From Mangrovibacter yixingensis (GTDB lineage: Bacteria; Pseudomonadota; Gammaproteobacteria; Enterobacterales; Enterobacteriaceae), in contig NZ_JAIVKM010000011.1 in NCBI RefSeq assembly GCF_020523985.1, positions 18,877 to 82,876 of the forward strand: a stretch of 64,000 nt of DNA, read 5' to 3'. This document shows positions 17,498 to 28,330 of the stretch, piece by piece. Under the pieces are notes generated by a model. That model had not been told where the DNA came from and did no database searches. It saw only the letters and a program-made list of their open reading frames with translations. Numbering within the stretch: position 1 is the stretch's first letter; each line of letters begins with the position of its first letter. The position numbers and the translations under genes are program-made.

Positions 17498-17544
17498 CCC
17501 TGGAAATTTTTACAGCATTATATCAGCGCAGTGAGTGATGCCAA
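17498..17544 (-). promoter_or_regulatory. SOS-regulated uvrD promoter with LexA box
   Basis: On the minus strand TTGGCA, a 16-base spacer and TATAAT form a strong promoter (17517-17544). Immediately downstream comes CTGTAAAAATTTCCAG (17500-17515), a LexA box with CTG-N10-CAG spacing and one mismatch in the inner ACAG. The -35 and most of the spacer lie inside the yigB coding 3' end. LexA bound here would block promoter clearance, consistent with known SOS induction of uvrD. Confidence 0.82.
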
Positions 17545-18234
17545 CCGCGAAATTTCCACATGAGGTAGCAACCGGCTGTCTTTTGCCGTCATCAGGCTGG
17601 CCTGTTTCAGGTTAATCCAACATGCCTGAACGCCACTTTGTACCGCGCCTAACACATCAGTGGTGAGGTCATCGCCTACGTGGAGCAACTCACTGGGCTG
17701 TAGGCCCAGTTTTTGTGCCGCCAGCCAGTACATATCTCCAAACGGTTTTGAACGGCCATCCGGGCCTGCGCGCAACACGAATTGAAAGTACGGTTCAAGC
17801 CCGAAGCGGGACGGATCCGCATTACCGTTAGTAATGGCGACCAGCGGCCATTTCTGTGCCAGTTTTGCCAGTGTGGTATGGGTTTCTTGCGGTACTTCTA
17901 TGCGGCTACGCCAGTGTGCGAACTCATCCATCACGGCATCCGCACCTTCACGCGCCTGGCTATTTGGTATCCCGGCGAGTTGCATTGTGCGTTCTATTGC
18001 CCGCCAACGCCACTGGGTCACATCATGGTAAATTTCCGGTTCTTCTTCCCTTAAGGCGTCACGCACGCCAATAAAATCGCTGGCGGTGAGTTGCGCCAGA
18101 GACGGGTGGTACTGTTGAAGAAACTGAAGAGATGCCTGGGTAGTTTTTTGAATTACTGGATAGTTGTCATACAGCGTATCGTCCAGATCAAACGTCAGAG
18201 CAGCAATCCGGCTCAGTGGACGGTAAAAATGCAT
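17518..18234 (-). CDS. yigB: HAD-superfamily FMN phosphatase YigB
   Basis: Haloacid dehalogenase-like hydrolase of 238 residues, the E. coli YigB length. The E. coli enzyme dephosphorylates FMN in riboflavin metabolism. Motif I is [10 protein letters not shown] near residue 16, motif [10 protein letters not shown] near 134, and motif [15 protein letters not shown] near 186. Its ATG overlaps the xerC stop by one base (TAATG), so the two are translationally coupled within the lptM-dapF-yigA-xerC-yigB operon. Confidence 0.95.
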   Translation of the reverse strand: MHFYRPLSRIAALTFDLDDTLYDNYPVIQKTTQASLQFLQQYHPSLAQLTASDFIGVRDALREEEPEIYHDVTQWRWRAIERTMQLAGIPNSQAREGADAVMDEFAHWRSRIEVPQETHTTLAKLAQKWPLVAITNGNADPSRFGLEPYFQFVLRAGPDGRSKPFGDMYWLAAQKLGLQPSELLHVGDDLTTDVLGAVQSGVQACWINLKQASLMTAKDSRLLPHVEISRLASLTALI

Positions 18235-19133
18235 TACGATTTCCCCCGCCTGGCGCGTGGATGCGCAGCATCATACACCGAGGCTAAATGTTGAAAGTCG
18301 AGGTGGGTATAGATTTGAGTTGTGGATAAATTCGCGTGGCCCAGCAGCTCCTGAACTGCACGTAAATCACCGCTGGACTCCAGCATATGTGTAGCGAAAG
18401 AGTGGCGTAATTTATGAGGGTGAACATGGCTATTCAGGCCCTGACGCACACCCCATTCGGCAAAGCGTTTTTGCACGTTACGGGCTGAAATACGCTTGCC
18501 CTGGCGGGATAAAAAGAGTGCATCATCATCGGGGCCAAACAGCAAACGCAGTTCCAGCCAGTGCTCAACCCATTGCACCGCACTTCGGCCAACAGGCAAC
18601 CGACGCTCTTTACTCCCTTTCCCCATCACCCACACTTCACCGCTGGCAAGGTCCAGGTGGCGGCAATCAATATTGACCAGTTCCGATAAACGCAGCCCTG
18701 CGCCATACATGATTTCCAGCATTGCTCTGTCACGCACGGCGAGTGGGTCATTAATATCAATATCCAGTAACCGGTTGACGTCATCCACGTCAATATTTTT
18801 GGGCAAATGGCGCGGCGCTTTAGGGCTGGCGACACCCTTAGCCGGGTTTGCATCCAGCTCACCCTGAGCGACCAGCCAGTCGAAAAAACTGCGTAAAGCG
18901 GAAAGACGTAATGCCATACTGGCAGGTTGCAGACCGTGTTTGCGGCTTAATACAGTAAAGCGTTTTACTTTGCTGCTGTCGCACTGAGCCCAGCGTTGTA
19001 TCCCAATGTCTTCCGCCATGCCAATAATCACTTGCAACTGACGCCCATAGTTAAGCAGAGTCAGTGGGCTTAGCTGGCGTTCCACTTTCAGGTAACGCAA
19101 ATATTGATCAACACTCGTCTGCAAATCACTCAT
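18234..19133 (-). CDS. xerC: Tyrosine recombinase XerC
   Basis: Site-specific recombinase of 299 residues that works with XerD at dif to resolve chromosome dimers. The N-terminal SAM-like core-binding domain covers about residues 1-100. Catalytic residues are visible as Arg in [10 protein letters not shown], Lys in [10 protein letters not shown], His and Arg in [13 protein letters not shown], His in [13 protein letters not shown] and the following nucleophilic Tyr. The ATG at 19133 overlaps the yigA stop as ATGA, which together with family alignment decides the start. Confidence 0.98.
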   Translation of the reverse strand: MSDLQTSVDQYLRYLKVERQLSPLTLLNYGRQLQVIIGMAEDIGIQRWAQCDSSKVKRFTVLSRKHGLQPASMALRLSALRSFFDWLVAQGELDANPAKGVASPKAPRHLPKNIDVDDVNRLLDIDINDPLAVRDRAMLEIMYGAGLRLSELVNIDCRHLDLASGEVWVMGKGSKERRLPVGRSAVQWVEHWLELRLLFGPDDDALFLSRQGKRISARNVQKRFAEWGVRQGLNSHVHPHKLRHSFATHMLESSGDLRAVQELLGHANLSTTQIYTHLDFQHLASVYDAAHPRARRGKS

Positions 19134-19834
19134 AGCCGTTCCACCCAACGTTCAAGTAACCCGGGTAATAATATACTCAGCTCCTGTAAGAACTGGGTTC
19201 CCTGGCCTGCTGAGTAGTGCTGAGGGTCACGGCTGGAGAATACCAGTACGCCTAAATCCCCCTGATCCCCCAGCAATGACATTGCTACTGAGCCTACTGC
19301 TTTTTCTTGCGGCAACATCACCAGCAACTCATTACCATTCAGCCCACCAAGGTAGTGTGACTGGTCGCCAAACCGCTGAACTCGCAATGGTTCGAACAGT
19401 TGGCGGCTCAAGGCCAGGTGAGTAAAACAAGAAGGTGCGCCAATACGCCATTTATCCGGAAAGAGCCGTAACGTAGCACTGGCCAGTTTCATCTCTTTTG
19501 CCCAGCGCGTCAGCCGTTCAAGGAAAGATTGCAAATCCGGGGCTGACGCCAGCCGGCTTTGTAGTTTCAGTAATCGGTAAAACAGCCCTTCATTTGCCAT
19601 CGCCTGTTCAACCAGCAAACCCATGCCGGTTTCCAGGTTATCAATCCGGTTCCGCGACCTGGCCATGTGCCATTCAACCAGCGAAATAGCCCCCCGTACC
19701 GGGTGCGGTACACTGAGTTGCTCAACCAGTTGTGCGTTACGAATAAAAAAATCAGGGTGACGACGCAGATAATCTCCAACCATCTCGTCTGTCAGCTCAG
19801 GCAAAATATCTTGCTGTTCTCCGACGTTCTTCAT
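19130..19834 (-). CDS. yigA: DUF484 (GAF-like) protein YigA
   Basis: Protein of 234 residues of the DUF484 family, conserved between dapF and xerC in enteric bacteria and other gammaproteobacteria. The N-terminal part [20 protein letters not shown] is typical, and the C-terminal half resembles a GAF sensor fold. No catalytic residues or membrane segments are evident, and the function is not established. Both ends overlap neighbours by 4 bases (ATGA), showing tight coupling with dapF and xerC. Confidence 0.92.
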   Translation of the reverse strand: MKNVGEQQDILPELTDEMVGDYLRRHPDFFIRNAQLVEQLSVPHPVRGAISLVEWHMARSRNRIDNLETGMGLLVEQAMANEGLFYRLLKLQSRLASAPDLQSFLERLTRWAKEMKLASATLRLFPDKWRIGAPSCFTHLALSRQLFEPLRVQRFGDQSHYLGGLNGNELLVMLPQEKAVGSVAMSLLGDQGDLGVLVFSSRDPQHYSAGQGTQFLQELSILLPGLLERWVERL

Positions 19835-20655
19835 AGATGTATAAACCCATCGTAGACATGAGTGGCAGGCCCGGTCATGTATAAAGGATGACCCGGGCCT
19901 TTCCAGGCAATATCTAACCGACCACCAGGCAGGTCAACCCGCACTTGTTCAGCCAGCAAACCTTGTTGTATACCGACAGCGACTGCGCCACAGGCTCCGC
20001 TACCACAGGCCTGTGTTTCACCCGCGCCGCGTTCGTAAACCCGCAGGCGGATATGTTCAGGGTTAACCACTTCCATAAAACCAACATTCACCCGCTCAGG
20101 AAAACGTTCATGGCTTTCTACCAGCGGCCCCAGCAATTCCACTTCTGCTGTCGTAACACTTTCAACCTGAATCACGCAATGGGGGTTACCCATCGATACA
20201 GCGCCGCACAGTACCGTTTGTTCTGCGACGCGCATGATATAAGTTTTTTCCATTTTATTAGCGCGGAAAGGTATACGGCCAGGTTCAAAATCCGGCTCGC
20301 CCATATTCACCCGCACTAAATCATCGTCCGTCACTGTCAGAACCATACGCCCGTTGGCAGTGCTGACAAAAATATCTTTCTTGTTGGTCAGGCCTTTCAG
20401 ACGTACAAAGCGGGCAAAACAACGTGCACCATTGCCACACTGCGCAACTTCACTACCATCCGCGTTAAAAATACGGTAGTGGAAGTCCAACTCAGGATCA
20501 TAGGGTGGTTCTACAATCAGTAACTGATCAAACCCGACTCCCAAATGCCTGTCAGCCAGGCGGCGGATCATATCCGGAGAGAAGAAGACGTTTTGTGTTA
20601 CTGCGTCAACCACCATGAAATCATTGCCAAGCCCATGCATTTTGGAAAACTGCAT
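19831..20655 (-). CDS. dapF: Diaminopimelate epimerase DapF
   Basis: Interconverts LL- and meso-diaminopimelate for lysine and peptidoglycan synthesis. It is 274 residues, the E. coli length. The two active-site cysteines are visible in [10 protein letters not shown] (about residue 73) and in [15 protein letters not shown] (about residue 217). It starts [17 protein letters not shown] with GGGAG upstream. It follows lptM by 35 bases and overlaps yigA by 4. Confidence 0.98.
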   Translation of the reverse strand: MQFSKMHGLGNDFMVVDAVTQNVFFSPDMIRRLADRHLGVGFDQLLIVEPPYDPELDFHYRIFNADGSEVAQCGNGARCFARFVRLKGLTNKKDIFVSTANGRMVLTVTDDDLVRVNMGEPDFEPGRIPFRANKMEKTYIMRVAEQTVLCGAVSMGNPHCVIQVESVTTAEVELLGPLVESHERFPERVNVGFMEVVNPEHIRLRVYERGAGETQACGSGACGAVAVGIQQGLLAEQVRVDLPGGRLDIAWKGPGHPLYMTGPATHVYDGFIHL

Positions 20656-20690
20656 TTAGAACTCCCTTCCCCAGGTTATGCACTGGGGTG

Positions 20691-20897
20691 CTACTGGGTG
20701 ACAACCTGCGTCGGGTCATCGCCATCTCCACGATCGTTTTGATCAGGTGTGGCTGATTGCTCCGACGATACTGGTTTTTCAACACTTTCGGGTGTTTTGT
20801 TGTCTGCCGGAGGGAAATAGAGTGGGCCTTTTAAACCACATCCACTGAGGCTAAACATTGCCAGCGCCATGGCCAGCGGATAAACAAGTTTCTTCAT
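20691..20897 (-). CDS. lptM: Small lipoprotein LptM (YifL)
   Basis: Lipoprotein of 68 residues with signal peptide and lipobox LSGC at residues 17-20, followed by the conserved GLKGPLYFPPAD. In E. coli LptM associates with the LptDE translocon and promotes LptD disulfide maturation for LPS export. The tail is proline- and charge-rich and variable. It is the first gene of the dapF operon, divergent from cyaY. Confidence 0.93.
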   Translation of the reverse strand: MKKLVYPLAMALAMFSLSGCGLKGPLYFPPADNKTPESVEKPVSSEQSATPDQNDRGDGDDPTQVVTQ

Positions 20898-21087
20898 TCT
20901 GCAGTGCCTGTATATCGTTATTGTTATCTATCATCGCAGGTGAACCCTGAAAAGCAATAGCCAGAGTCTGAGGAACAGATAATTCCCGACAAAAACACTT
21001 GCTTACTGACGTAGCTGTGAGCTGTATTTCAATTTCCAGCGCTGTGCTTTTATACTGCCTGCACAGCCTAATAACGGGAAGCGAAAC

Positions 21088-21408
21088 ATGAACGATTCTG
21101 AATTCCACAGACTAGCCGACGAACTGTGGCTGACCATTGAAGAACACTTTGATAATTGGGATGGCGACAGCGATATTGACTGCGAGATCAATGGTGGTGT
21201 ACTGACACTGAGCTTTGAAAATGGCAGTAAAATCATTATTAACCGCCAGGAGCCTCTGCACCAGGTCTGGCTGGCAACCAAAAGTGGTGGCTACCACTTC
21301 AACCTGAAAGAAGATACCTGGGTGTGCGACCGTAGCGGGAAAGCTTTCTGGACCTTACTGGAAGAAGCCTGCTCACAGCAGGCCGGTGAACCCGTTCACT
21401 TCCAGTAA
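21088..21408 (+). CDS. cyaY: Frataxin-like iron-sulfur cluster regulator CyaY
   Basis: Frataxin family, 106 residues as in E. coli. It binds iron and modulates the IscS/IscU cluster assembly machine. The N-terminal helix [25 protein letters not shown] is acidic and carries the iron-binding surface. [11 protein letters not shown] and [17 protein letters not shown] match the conserved beta-sheet and C-terminal helix. Its stop codon directly abuts the stop codon of convergent cyaA. Confidence 0.97.
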   Translation: MNDSEFHRLADELWLTIEEHFDNWDGDSDIDCEINGGVLTLSFENGSKIIINRQEPLHQVWLATKSGGYHFNLKEDTWVCDRSGKAFWTLLEEACSQQAGEPVHFQ

Positions 21409-23958
21409 TTACTGCTGATATTGTTGCAGTAATGTCGCAGCGTTGCCGTCTGATGCCAGCGCTGCGGCAGTAGTAACAGGCTGAGTACGGTATGGAATCA
21501 CCTGGGCACGCTCTTCCCCGGTCACAATCTGGTAGAACTGTGGCAGGTTGAAGTTCACAAAGCTCGAGCCATAAGTGAAACGATCATGGGATGATGAATA
21601 GAACCGGCTAACATCACGAACCAGCTCTTCAATGCTGCCTTCACAGTGGTGATAAACCTCCGCGCGGTTGCCTTCATCGAGGATATAGATATTAAAGCCT
21701 TTGTCACTGTTGGTTTCTTCAAAGAAAAACTGAATAATCCCTTCACTGGCAAACCCATCCACAACCGATGGAAGCTGGACATGGTTGGTTTCCACCTGAA
21801 CAGATAGCCCATGCAGTTTGTTATGGGAAATCGCCCCATAAAACTCAATGGCGTTTTCTAGTTTCTGTACAGACACATTCAGCCGTTCAAAGAACAAGCC
21901 CCAGGTCTGCCCGGCAACACGCAACGCTTTAAAACGCCCCGGCTCAAGACGGGTACTCGACAAGCGTAACTCAATACATTCAGAAACCAGTTGCAGAACA
22001 CGGGTACGAATTAACCCACGCAAGTGCTGGCTGTAGCAGAACACTTCAACGTTGTCTGGCGGAGCGGCATCCTGGTGCATTTTGCCCAAAATCGTTTTTA
22101 ACGCTTCAATCATGGCCTGCTCGCCATTGAAATGCAGAGTACGCACTTCATTCCATGAATTACGGTACAGCAAATCAACGCTGCCAATCAGGCATTTCTG
22201 TTCTTCACCGAAGCTGAAGACATCAAGCTTACGGAAATCAAAATGCACCACCTGGTTACGAAACGCCGTTGTTGGGTCGTATTCCAGGTTAACGATAATA
22301 GCGAGATGGCGAATTTCACAAGGGCTATACAACGCTTTAGGCGTTGGTGCGGGCAGCCTGATGGGGAAATGATGGGATACATCCGACACCATTTCCTGCA
22401 ATTTTGCCAGGTCACAGACACCATTGCCTTTAATGAACAGGCGGGTTCTCGGTGTCAATAAACCATTAAAGTAGGCCCAGGCCACCAGCTTGTTCAGATA
22501 GCGGTTATATTCCAGTGGCTGATGACTGATAATCGTGTCCATATGCGGCGCACGGTTATACAGATACCATCCTGAACGGTTTGCCCGGCCAAGCGGTACG
22601 TGAATAAAAGTCAGATTGGGTTCAGACAAATCAGGTGAGATTTGTGGGTTCACCAGTGTCACTTTCCCGGGCAAGGCCTCAAATGCTGCATAGAGCTTAC
22701 GGGTCAGCACCCCTATATCTTGTGGGCTGGCACTCACACTGAGGTTGTTGCGGCGAGCGAAACGGATCAGGTTGCGATAGCTTTGCATCATCGCATCCAG
22801 CAATTCATTGTGGGCGTTGCGTACTTCGTCTATTTTCCAGTTAGCTCGATTATCCAGCATCGCCAGGCGTTCTTCATCCCAGCCCCAGCTTTTCACTAAC
22901 TGCCCGATAACCTCACGCCGCCAGCCAACACAGGCACGTTCACGACTGAGTTTTTCGCACACCTTCAAATAAAAGCAACGGCGAACCAGGTCAAGGCGAG
23001 TGGTATCGTCTATTGCGGTTAAATACCGAGTCACCCGCTCCAGCATCATGCAGTATGCATCAAGCCCGAACGAGACAATTTCACCGTCATGCAGGTGTTG
23101 CTTGATATCTTTGGCTAACAGACGTGTGTTGGGGTATTCCCAGGAATACGCTTCCAACAGTAACGTTTTCAGTACGGCTTTATACGGGGAATCAATGCTC
23201 TTATACAGCTGCCATAGGCTGGCGCCGAAGTACTCTTCCGCAGACAACGAGCTCAACCCACCCAAATCAAGCCATTCATTAGGGGTCAGTACGCCTTGTG
23301 CGTAGAGCTTCATCACATAATCGTCATAGCTCTCTTCCTGATCACAAGGGACCATATTCCACAGAATACGTTTCCCGGCCAGGCGCACTGCGGTACGGTA
23401 AAACTCATCGAGCAGTAAAATATGCTGTGTAGAACCGCAATCTTCGCCACCCAGGCTGCCGCTCTCGTTATGACGGAAACGGTTTTCATCAATCAGGAAG
23501 AAACTGACTTCCACACCTAATGATGCAGCCCAGCCCTCCAGCAATGCACACTTACGCTGGAGTAAACGCCGCTCTTCGCTGTCCAGCCACGCCTGATGAC
23601 ACACCCAGATATCGAGATCAGATGAACAACTTTGCCCAACTGAGGAGGTGCTGCCCATAGAGTAAACACCAGTAATGGGTAATTCACTGGTATTTTCTTC
23701 TTGGGGAAAAGCGCCGTATTTCAGCTCAAGGTTGTCCAAATAATGACGTTGTGTGTCATCAGGGGTGTACAGACAAATTCCATGGGGAACGTTGCCATCA
23801 ATATAGCCCGGCATTTGCGGATGATGGCAATGCAATAATGTAGGCAGCAGACTGTAAACCTGCTGAAAAGCGGGTCCCATTGCAGCCAGGGCGCGGTCCA
23901 CGCGCAGTTGGTTTATGGCATCCAGTCTCTGTTTAAGAGTCTCAATATAGAGGTACAA
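21409..23958 (-). CDS. cyaA: Class I adenylate cyclase CyaA
   Basis: Makes cyclic AMP from ATP for CRP-dependent catabolite control. The product has 849 residues (E. coli 848). The N-terminal catalytic domain contains [20 protein letters not shown] near residue 110, the class I nucleotidyltransferase motif. The C-terminal half is the glucose-responsive regulatory domain. Translation begins at TTG (23956-23958), as in E. coli, where the weak UUG codon limits expression. The final 25 residues diverge from E. coli. A CRP site lies upstream. Confidence 0.98.
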   Translation of the reverse strand: MYLYIETLKQRLDAINQLRVDRALAAMGPAFQQVYSLLPTLLHCHHPQMPGYIDGNVPHGICLYTPDDTQRHYLDNLELKYGAFPQEENTSELPITGVYSMGSTSSVGQSCSSDLDIWVCHQAWLDSEERRLLQRKCALLEGWAASLGVEVSFFLIDENRFRHNESGSLGGEDCGSTQHILLLDEFYRTAVRLAGKRILWNMVPCDQEESYDDYVMKLYAQGVLTPNEWLDLGGLSSLSAEEYFGASLWQLYKSIDSPYKAVLKTLLLEAYSWEYPNTRLLAKDIKQHLHDGEIVSFGLDAYCMMLERVTRYLTAIDDTTRLDLVRRCFYLKVCEKLSRERACVGWRREVIGQLVKSWGWDEERLAMLDNRANWKIDEVRNAHNELLDAMMQSYRNLIRFARRNNLSVSASPQDIGVLTRKLYAAFEALPGKVTLVNPQISPDLSEPNLTFIHVPLGRANRSGWYLYNRAPHMDTIISHQPLEYNRYLNKLVAWAYFNGLLTPRTRLFIKGNGVCDLAKLQEMVSDVSHHFPIRLPAPTPKALYSPCEIRHLAIIVNLEYDPTTAFRNQVVHFDFRKLDVFSFGEEQKCLIGSVDLLYRNSWNEVRTLHFNGEQAMIEALKTILGKMHQDAAPPDNVEVFCYSQHLRGLIRTRVLQLVSECIELRLSSTRLEPGRFKALRVAGQTWGLFFERLNVSVQKLENAIEFYGAISHNKLHGLSVQVETNHVQLPSVVDGFASEGIIQFFFEETNSDKGFNIYILDEGNRAEVYHHCEGSIEELVRDVSRFYSSSHDRFTYGSSFVNFNLPQFYQIVTGEERAQVIPYRTQPVTTAAALASDGNAATLLQQYQQ

Positions 23959-24018
23959 GACGTATCGCCTGATTGGTTACAGTATTTCAAAAACGTAATC
24001 CGCATGCAGCCTTTAATG

Positions 24019-24068
24019 ATTATAGAATGAACAGGCTGGCAATTGGTGAAAACGTGATCAATTTAACA
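24019..24068 (-). promoter_or_regulatory. cyaA promoter region with CRP site
   Basis: On the minus strand TGTTAAATTGATCACG (24053-24068) fits TGTGA-N6-TCACA with two mismatches and closely resembles the CRP site of the E. coli cyaA promoter as I recall it. TATAAT lies further downstream at 24019-24024. CRP binding here would give negative feedback on cAMP synthesis. No ideal -35 is visible. Confidence 0.7.
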
Positions 24069-24230
24069 CCACGAGCATTGACCGTAAAGAAAGATGCGCT
24101 AAGTAAGTCTAGCATCCGGGCGCATCTTAATACACTTAAACTGACACTTTCAGGATAAACCCCGTTGAAACTGACACGCTTCCTCTAACAATGGTAGGAT
24201 GATATTCAAGCGTTTTTTACGGTAACTAGC

Positions 24231-25172
24231 ATGGTAGACAAAGTATTACGAATTGCCACCCGGCAAAGCCCGCTTGCGCTATGGCAAGCACAATATGTCA
24301 AACAACATTTACAGGCCCACCATCCGGATTTGCAGGTTGAACTGGTTCCGATGGTCACTCGTGGCGATGTGCTGCTTGATACCCCCCTCGCCAAAGTGGG
24401 TGGTAAGGGTTTGTTTGTCAAAGAACTCGAACTGGCGATGCTGGAGAACCGGGCAGATATCGCGGTTCACTCAATGAAAGATGTGCCGATTGCCTTTCCT
24501 GAGGGACTGGGGCTGGTCACCATTTGCGAGCGGGAAGATCCACGAGATGCATTTGTATCCAACAATTACACCAGTCTGGACTCACTCCCACAAGGGGCTG
24601 TAGTAGGAACTTCCAGCCTGCGTCGCCAGTGCCAAATTGCGGCACGCCGCCCTGACCTGCAAATTCGCTCATTACGCGGTAATGTAGGTACTCGGTTAGG
24701 TAAGCTGGATAGTGGTGAATATGATGCCATTATTCTGGCTGTAGCAGGTTTAAAACGCCTTGAGCTGGAAGAGCGTGTTCGTGAAGCACTCGCCCCAGAA
24801 ATTAGCCTGCCTGCTGTTGGGCAAGGTGCGGTCGGTGTTGAGTGCCGTCTGGATGATACATGGACCCGTGAATTACTTGCGCCACTGCATGATACTGATA
24901 CTGCTATCAGAGTGACGGCCGAGCGGGCTATGAATACCCGCCTTGAAGGCGGTTGCCAGGTACCGATTGGCAGTTTTGCATTATTGGAAAATGGCCAGTT
25001 ATGGTTACGCGCACTGGTTGGTGCACCCGATGGTTCACAAATCATCGCAGGTGAACGCCATGGCACACCGGACCAGGCTGAAGCGATGGGCATTAGTCTT
25101 GCTGAAGAACTACTGGCACGTGGTGCGAGCCAAATTCTTCACGACGTTTATCAAGGTGAAAAACCACAATGA
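24231..25172 (+). CDS. hemC: Porphobilinogen deaminase (hydroxymethylbilane synthase) HemC
   Basis: Polymerises four porphobilinogen molecules to hydroxymethylbilane in heme synthesis. It is 313 residues, the E. coli length. The dipyrromethane cofactor cysteine is in [12 protein letters not shown] near residue 242. VPMVTRGD and [10 protein letters not shown] contain the substrate-binding arginines. First gene of hemCDXY and divergent from cyaA. Confidence 0.98.
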   Translation: MVDKVLRIATRQSPLALWQAQYVKQHLQAHHPDLQVELVPMVTRGDVLLDTPLAKVGGKGLFVKELELAMLENRADIAVHSMKDVPIAFPEGLGLVTICEREDPRDAFVSNNYTSLDSLPQGAVVGTSSLRRQCQIAARRPDLQIRSLRGNVGTRLGKLDSGEYDAIILAVAGLKRLELEERVREALAPEISLPAVGQGAVGVECRLDDTWTRELLAPLHDTDTAIRVTAERAMNTRLEGGCQVPIGSFALLENGQLWLRALVGAPDGSQIIAGERHGTPDQAEAMGISLAEELLARGASQILHDVYQGEKPQ

Positions 25173-25918
25173 GTATTTTGGTCACTCGCCCATCACCTGA
25201 TGGGGAAGCGCTGGTTAGCCGTCTCAGGGCTCTCGGGCGAGAGGCCTGGCACTTTCCTTTGATTGAATTCGCCCGTGGGAATGCATTAAGCCAACTCCCG
25301 GCGCTACTGGGCAAACTCGCACCAGACGACTTGCTTTTTGCAGTTTCCCGGCACGCGGTGCAATTCGCTCAAGCCGAGCTTGCAGCAACCCGCTTTAACT
25401 GGCCTGCTCATATACAGGCGTTTGCGGTTGGTCGTACTACTGCTCTGGCACTGCATACCGTGAGCGGCCTGCCAATTAGCTACCCGAGAGATCGGGAAAC
25501 CAGCGAAACCTTGCTACAATTACCTGAATTACAGAATGTTGCTGGGAAACGTGCGCTTATTTTACGCGGGAATGGAGGGCGGGAATTACTCACTGAAACG
25601 CTGAGCGAACGAGGCGCAACTGTTACTGTCTGCGAATGTTACCAAAGACAACCTTGCCAGTATGATGGCCTGGAAGAAGCATGGCGCTGGCAAAACCGTG
25701 GGATCCGCATACTGGTGGTGACCAGTGGTGAGATGCTCGCGCAACTCACAAACACGATTCCCGAATTATATCGAACGAATTGGTTATTCCGCTGCCGGCT
25801 TGTTGTCGTCAGCGAGCGGCTGGCGCAGGTTGCCCGTGAATTGGGCTGGGAAGAAATCACTGTCGCCGAAAATGCTGATAACGATGCGCTTTTGCGCACC
25901 CTGCAATCACTTTATTAA
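25169..25918 (+). CDS. hemD: Uroporphyrinogen-III synthase HemD
   Basis: Cyclises hydroxymethylbilane with inversion of ring D to give uroporphyrinogen III. The product is 249 residues in two alpha/beta lobes. The start [19 protein letters not shown] is typical, and the [16 protein letters not shown] segment lies in the second lobe. The family has low sequence conservation, so synteny is important support. It overlaps hemC by 4 bases (ATGA). Confidence 0.96.
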   Translation: MSILVTRPSPDGEALVSRLRALGREAWHFPLIEFARGNALSQLPALLGKLAPDDLLFAVSRHAVQFAQAELAATRFNWPAHIQAFAVGRTTALALHTVSGLPISYPRDRETSETLLQLPELQNVAGKRALILRGNGGRELLTETLSERGATVTVCECYQRQPCQYDGLEEAWRWQNRGIRILVVTSGEMLAQLTNTIPELYRTNWLFRCRLVVVSERLAQVARELGWEEITVAENADNDALLRTLQSLY

Positions 25919-25930
25919 TGGGATGCCATA

Positions 25931-27106
25931 ATGACGGAACACCATAACGACTCCGCCGCAACTGACGAAACCCGGGTGGAAGAAACTTCAGTATCACAAA
26001 ACACCGGGGCAATTCATCATGCGGAAGACAAGAAAAAGCGTAGTGGCAACGCAGGAATAGCGTTAGGCGTAGTTGCTATAGCCATTGCTCTGGCTTGCGG
26101 TGCAGGGATGTGGACCTGGACCAAACATCAACTGGCCACGCAAACCTCTACCAGCGATACCGTAATTGAACAGTTAACTGCATTACAACATCAACAAACA
26201 CAGCAAAATGCCGCGTTACAAAAAACCGTTGAAGCGCAGGCCGATGCACTTGCTCAGGCACATAAACAGCAACTGGCTCAGGCATCACAACTGTCTGAAC
26301 TGGAGCAAAAAGTGGCAACCATTTCTGGTTCAGATGCCAAAACATGGATGCTGTCGCAAGCAGACTTTCTGGTTAAACTGGCCGCACGAAAGTTATGGAG
26401 CGACCAGGACGTCACCACCGCAGCAGCGCTGCTAAAAAGTGCCGATGCCAGTCTGGCTGATATGAATGACCCCAGTTTACTCCCTGCCCGCCGTGCAATT
26501 ACGCAAGATTTATCAACGTTATCCGCCCTGACGCAAGTCGACTATGACGGCATTATTCTGCAGCTTAATCAGCTTACCAACCAAATTGATAATCTCCGTC
26601 TTGCAGATAACACCACTGATGACACCCCGATGGACGATGACAGCAGTGAACTTTCTGGCTCTTTTAGCCAGTGGCGTGAAAACCTGACTAAAAGCTGGCA
26701 CAACTTTATGGACAGCTTTATTACCATACGCCGCCGGGATGAAACTGCAGTGCCATTGCTGGCACCAAACCAGGATGTTTACCTGCGTGAAAACCTGCGC
26801 GCACGTTTGTTAGTTGCAGCTCAGGCGGTTCCCCGCCACCAGGACGAAGTGTATAAACAGGCGCTGGAAAATGTCTCGACCTGGGTACGTGCGTATTACG
26901 ATACCAATGATGCGGCGACCAAAGCCTTTCTGCAAAGCCTGGACTCGCTGAGCCAGCAAGATATCAGTATGGATGTTCCGGATTCGCTGCAAAGCCAGCC
27001 TATTCTGGAAAAACTAATGCAGACGCGAGTGCGCAATTTATTGTCCCAACCAGGCGTTAGCGCAGGCTCTGACAACGCAACTGCACAGCCGGTACAGGGA
27101 GAGTAA
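25931..27106 (+). CDS. hemX: HemX family membrane protein
   Basis: Protein of 391 residues with an acidic, disordered N-terminus, one transmembrane helix near residues 37-57 ([20 protein letters not shown]) and a Gln/Ala-rich coiled coil to about residue 130. A helical periplasmic domain follows. It was once called a uroporphyrinogen III methylase, but no methyltransferase motif is present. Its role in the hem operon is unclear. It lies 12 bases after hemD and 2 before hemY. Confidence 0.93.
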   Translation: MTEHHNDSAATDETRVEETSVSQNTGAIHHAEDKKKRSGNAGIALGVVAIAIALACGAGMWTWTKHQLATQTSTSDTVIEQLTALQHQQTQQNAALQKTVEAQADALAQAHKQQLAQASQLSELEQKVATISGSDAKTWMLSQADFLVKLAARKLWSDQDVTTAAALLKSADASLADMNDPSLLPARRAITQDLSTLSALTQVDYDGIILQLNQLTNQIDNLRLADNTTDDTPMDDDSSELSGSFSQWRENLTKSWHNFMDSFITIRRRDETAVPLLAPNQDVYLRENLRARLLVAAQAVPRHQDEVYKQALENVSTWVRAYYDTNDAATKAFLQSLDSLSQQDISMDVPDSLQSQPILEKLMQTRVRNLLSQPGVSAGSDNATAQPVQGE

Positions 27107-27108
27107 TC

Positions 27109-28311
27109 ATGCTGAAAGTCTTATTATTGTTTTTATTGCTGATTGCAGGCATCGTGCTTGGCCCTATGCTGGCCGGGCACCAAGGGTATGTACTGATTCA
27201 GACGGACAATTACAACATTGAAACCAGTGTAACCGGGCTGGTTATCATGCTGGTTCTGCTGATGCTGGTGTTGTTCGCGGTTGAATGGCTTCTGCGCAAA
27301 GTATTCAGAACTGGTGCACGTACCCATGGATGGTTTGTTGGCCGCAAGCGCACACGCGCACGTAAGCAAACCCGCCAGGCACTGCTGAAACTGGCCGAAG
27401 GGGATTACCAGCAAGTTGAGAAGCTGATGGCAAAAAATGCCGACCATGCTGAACAGCCACTGGTGAACTACCTGCTGGCAGCCGAAGCAGCTCAACAACG
27501 TGGTGACGAAATGCGTGCCAACCAGCACCTGGAACGCGCTGCTGAGCTGGCCGACAGTGACCAAATCCCTGTTGATATTACCCGGGTTCGCTTGCAACTG
27601 GCCCGCAATGAAGATCATGCTGCCCGCCACGGTGTCGACAAACTTCTTGATATTTCTCCTCGCCACCCGGAAGTATTGCGCCTTGCTGAGCAGGCCTATA
27701 TCCGTACAGGTGCATGGAACGCGTTGCTGGACATTCTTCCTTCTATGGCAAAAGCCGGGGTTGCAGATGACGCACACCGTGAAGCATTGCAAGAACAGGC
27801 ATGGTTGGGGTTAATTAACCAGGCAATGGCAGAGCAAGGCAGTGAAGGGTTGAATAACTGGTGGAAAAATCAGCCGCGTAAAACGCGCCAGCAAACTTTG
27901 CTGCAAGTTGCAATGGCAGAGCACCTGATTGAATGCAACGACCACACCAGTGCGGAAAAAATCATCCTTACAGGCTTAAAGCACCAGTATGACGACCGCC
28001 TGGTCGCACTAATGCCACGTCTCAAATCTGGTGACCCATCAGTGTTGGAGAAAGCATTACGCCAGCAGATAAAATTGCAGGGCGACCGCCCGTTACTTTG
28101 GAGAACTCTGGGGCAACGACTGATGCAACACGCTGAATGGCAAGAAGCAAGCCTGGCATTTCGTGCCGCACTCAAACAACGCCCTGATGCTGAAGATTAT
28201 GCTTTACTGGCAGATACTCTTGACCGCCTGAAAGAACCTGCAGAAGCGGCAGCTATGCGCAGGGAAGGCCTGTTGTTGACGGTTAATTCCGGCGACAAGC
28301 CAAACAATTAA
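27109..28311 (+). CDS. hemY: HemY membrane protein with TPR repeats
   Basis: Protein of 400 residues (E. coli 398). Two N-terminal transmembrane helices (about residues 3-20 and 40-62) are followed by a cytoplasmic tetratricopeptide-like domain. It belongs to the enteric HemY family, unrelated to the Bacillus protoporphyrinogen oxidase of the same name. Its role in heme metabolism is not defined. Last gene of hemCDXY. The hairpin downstream belongs to GlmZ on the other strand. Confidence 0.94.
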   Translation: MLKVLLLFLLLIAGIVLGPMLAGHQGYVLIQTDNYNIETSVTGLVIMLVLLMLVLFAVEWLLRKVFRTGARTHGWFVGRKRTRARKQTRQALLKLAEGDYQQVEKLMAKNADHAEQPLVNYLLAAEAAQQRGDEMRANQHLERAAELADSDQIPVDITRVRLQLARNEDHAARHGVDKLLDISPRHPEVLRLAEQAYIRTGAWNALLDILPSMAKAGVADDAHREALQEQAWLGLINQAMAEQGSEGLNNWWKNQPRKTRQQTLLQVAMAEHLIECNDHTSAEKIILTGLKHQYDDRLVALMPRLKSGDPSVLEKALRQQIKLQGDRPLLWRTLGQRLMQHAEWQEASLAFRAALKQRPDAEDYALLADTLDRLKEPAEAAAMRREGLLLTVNSGDKPNN

Positions 28312-28330
28312 CTCCCCTCCTTTCTTCCAT

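Noticed and set aside
23973..24158. 61-codon plus-strand ORF between cyaA and hemC
   Set aside because: It covers the cyaA promoter and CRP site on the opposite strand, lacks a Shine-Dalgarno and shows no recognisable protein features.
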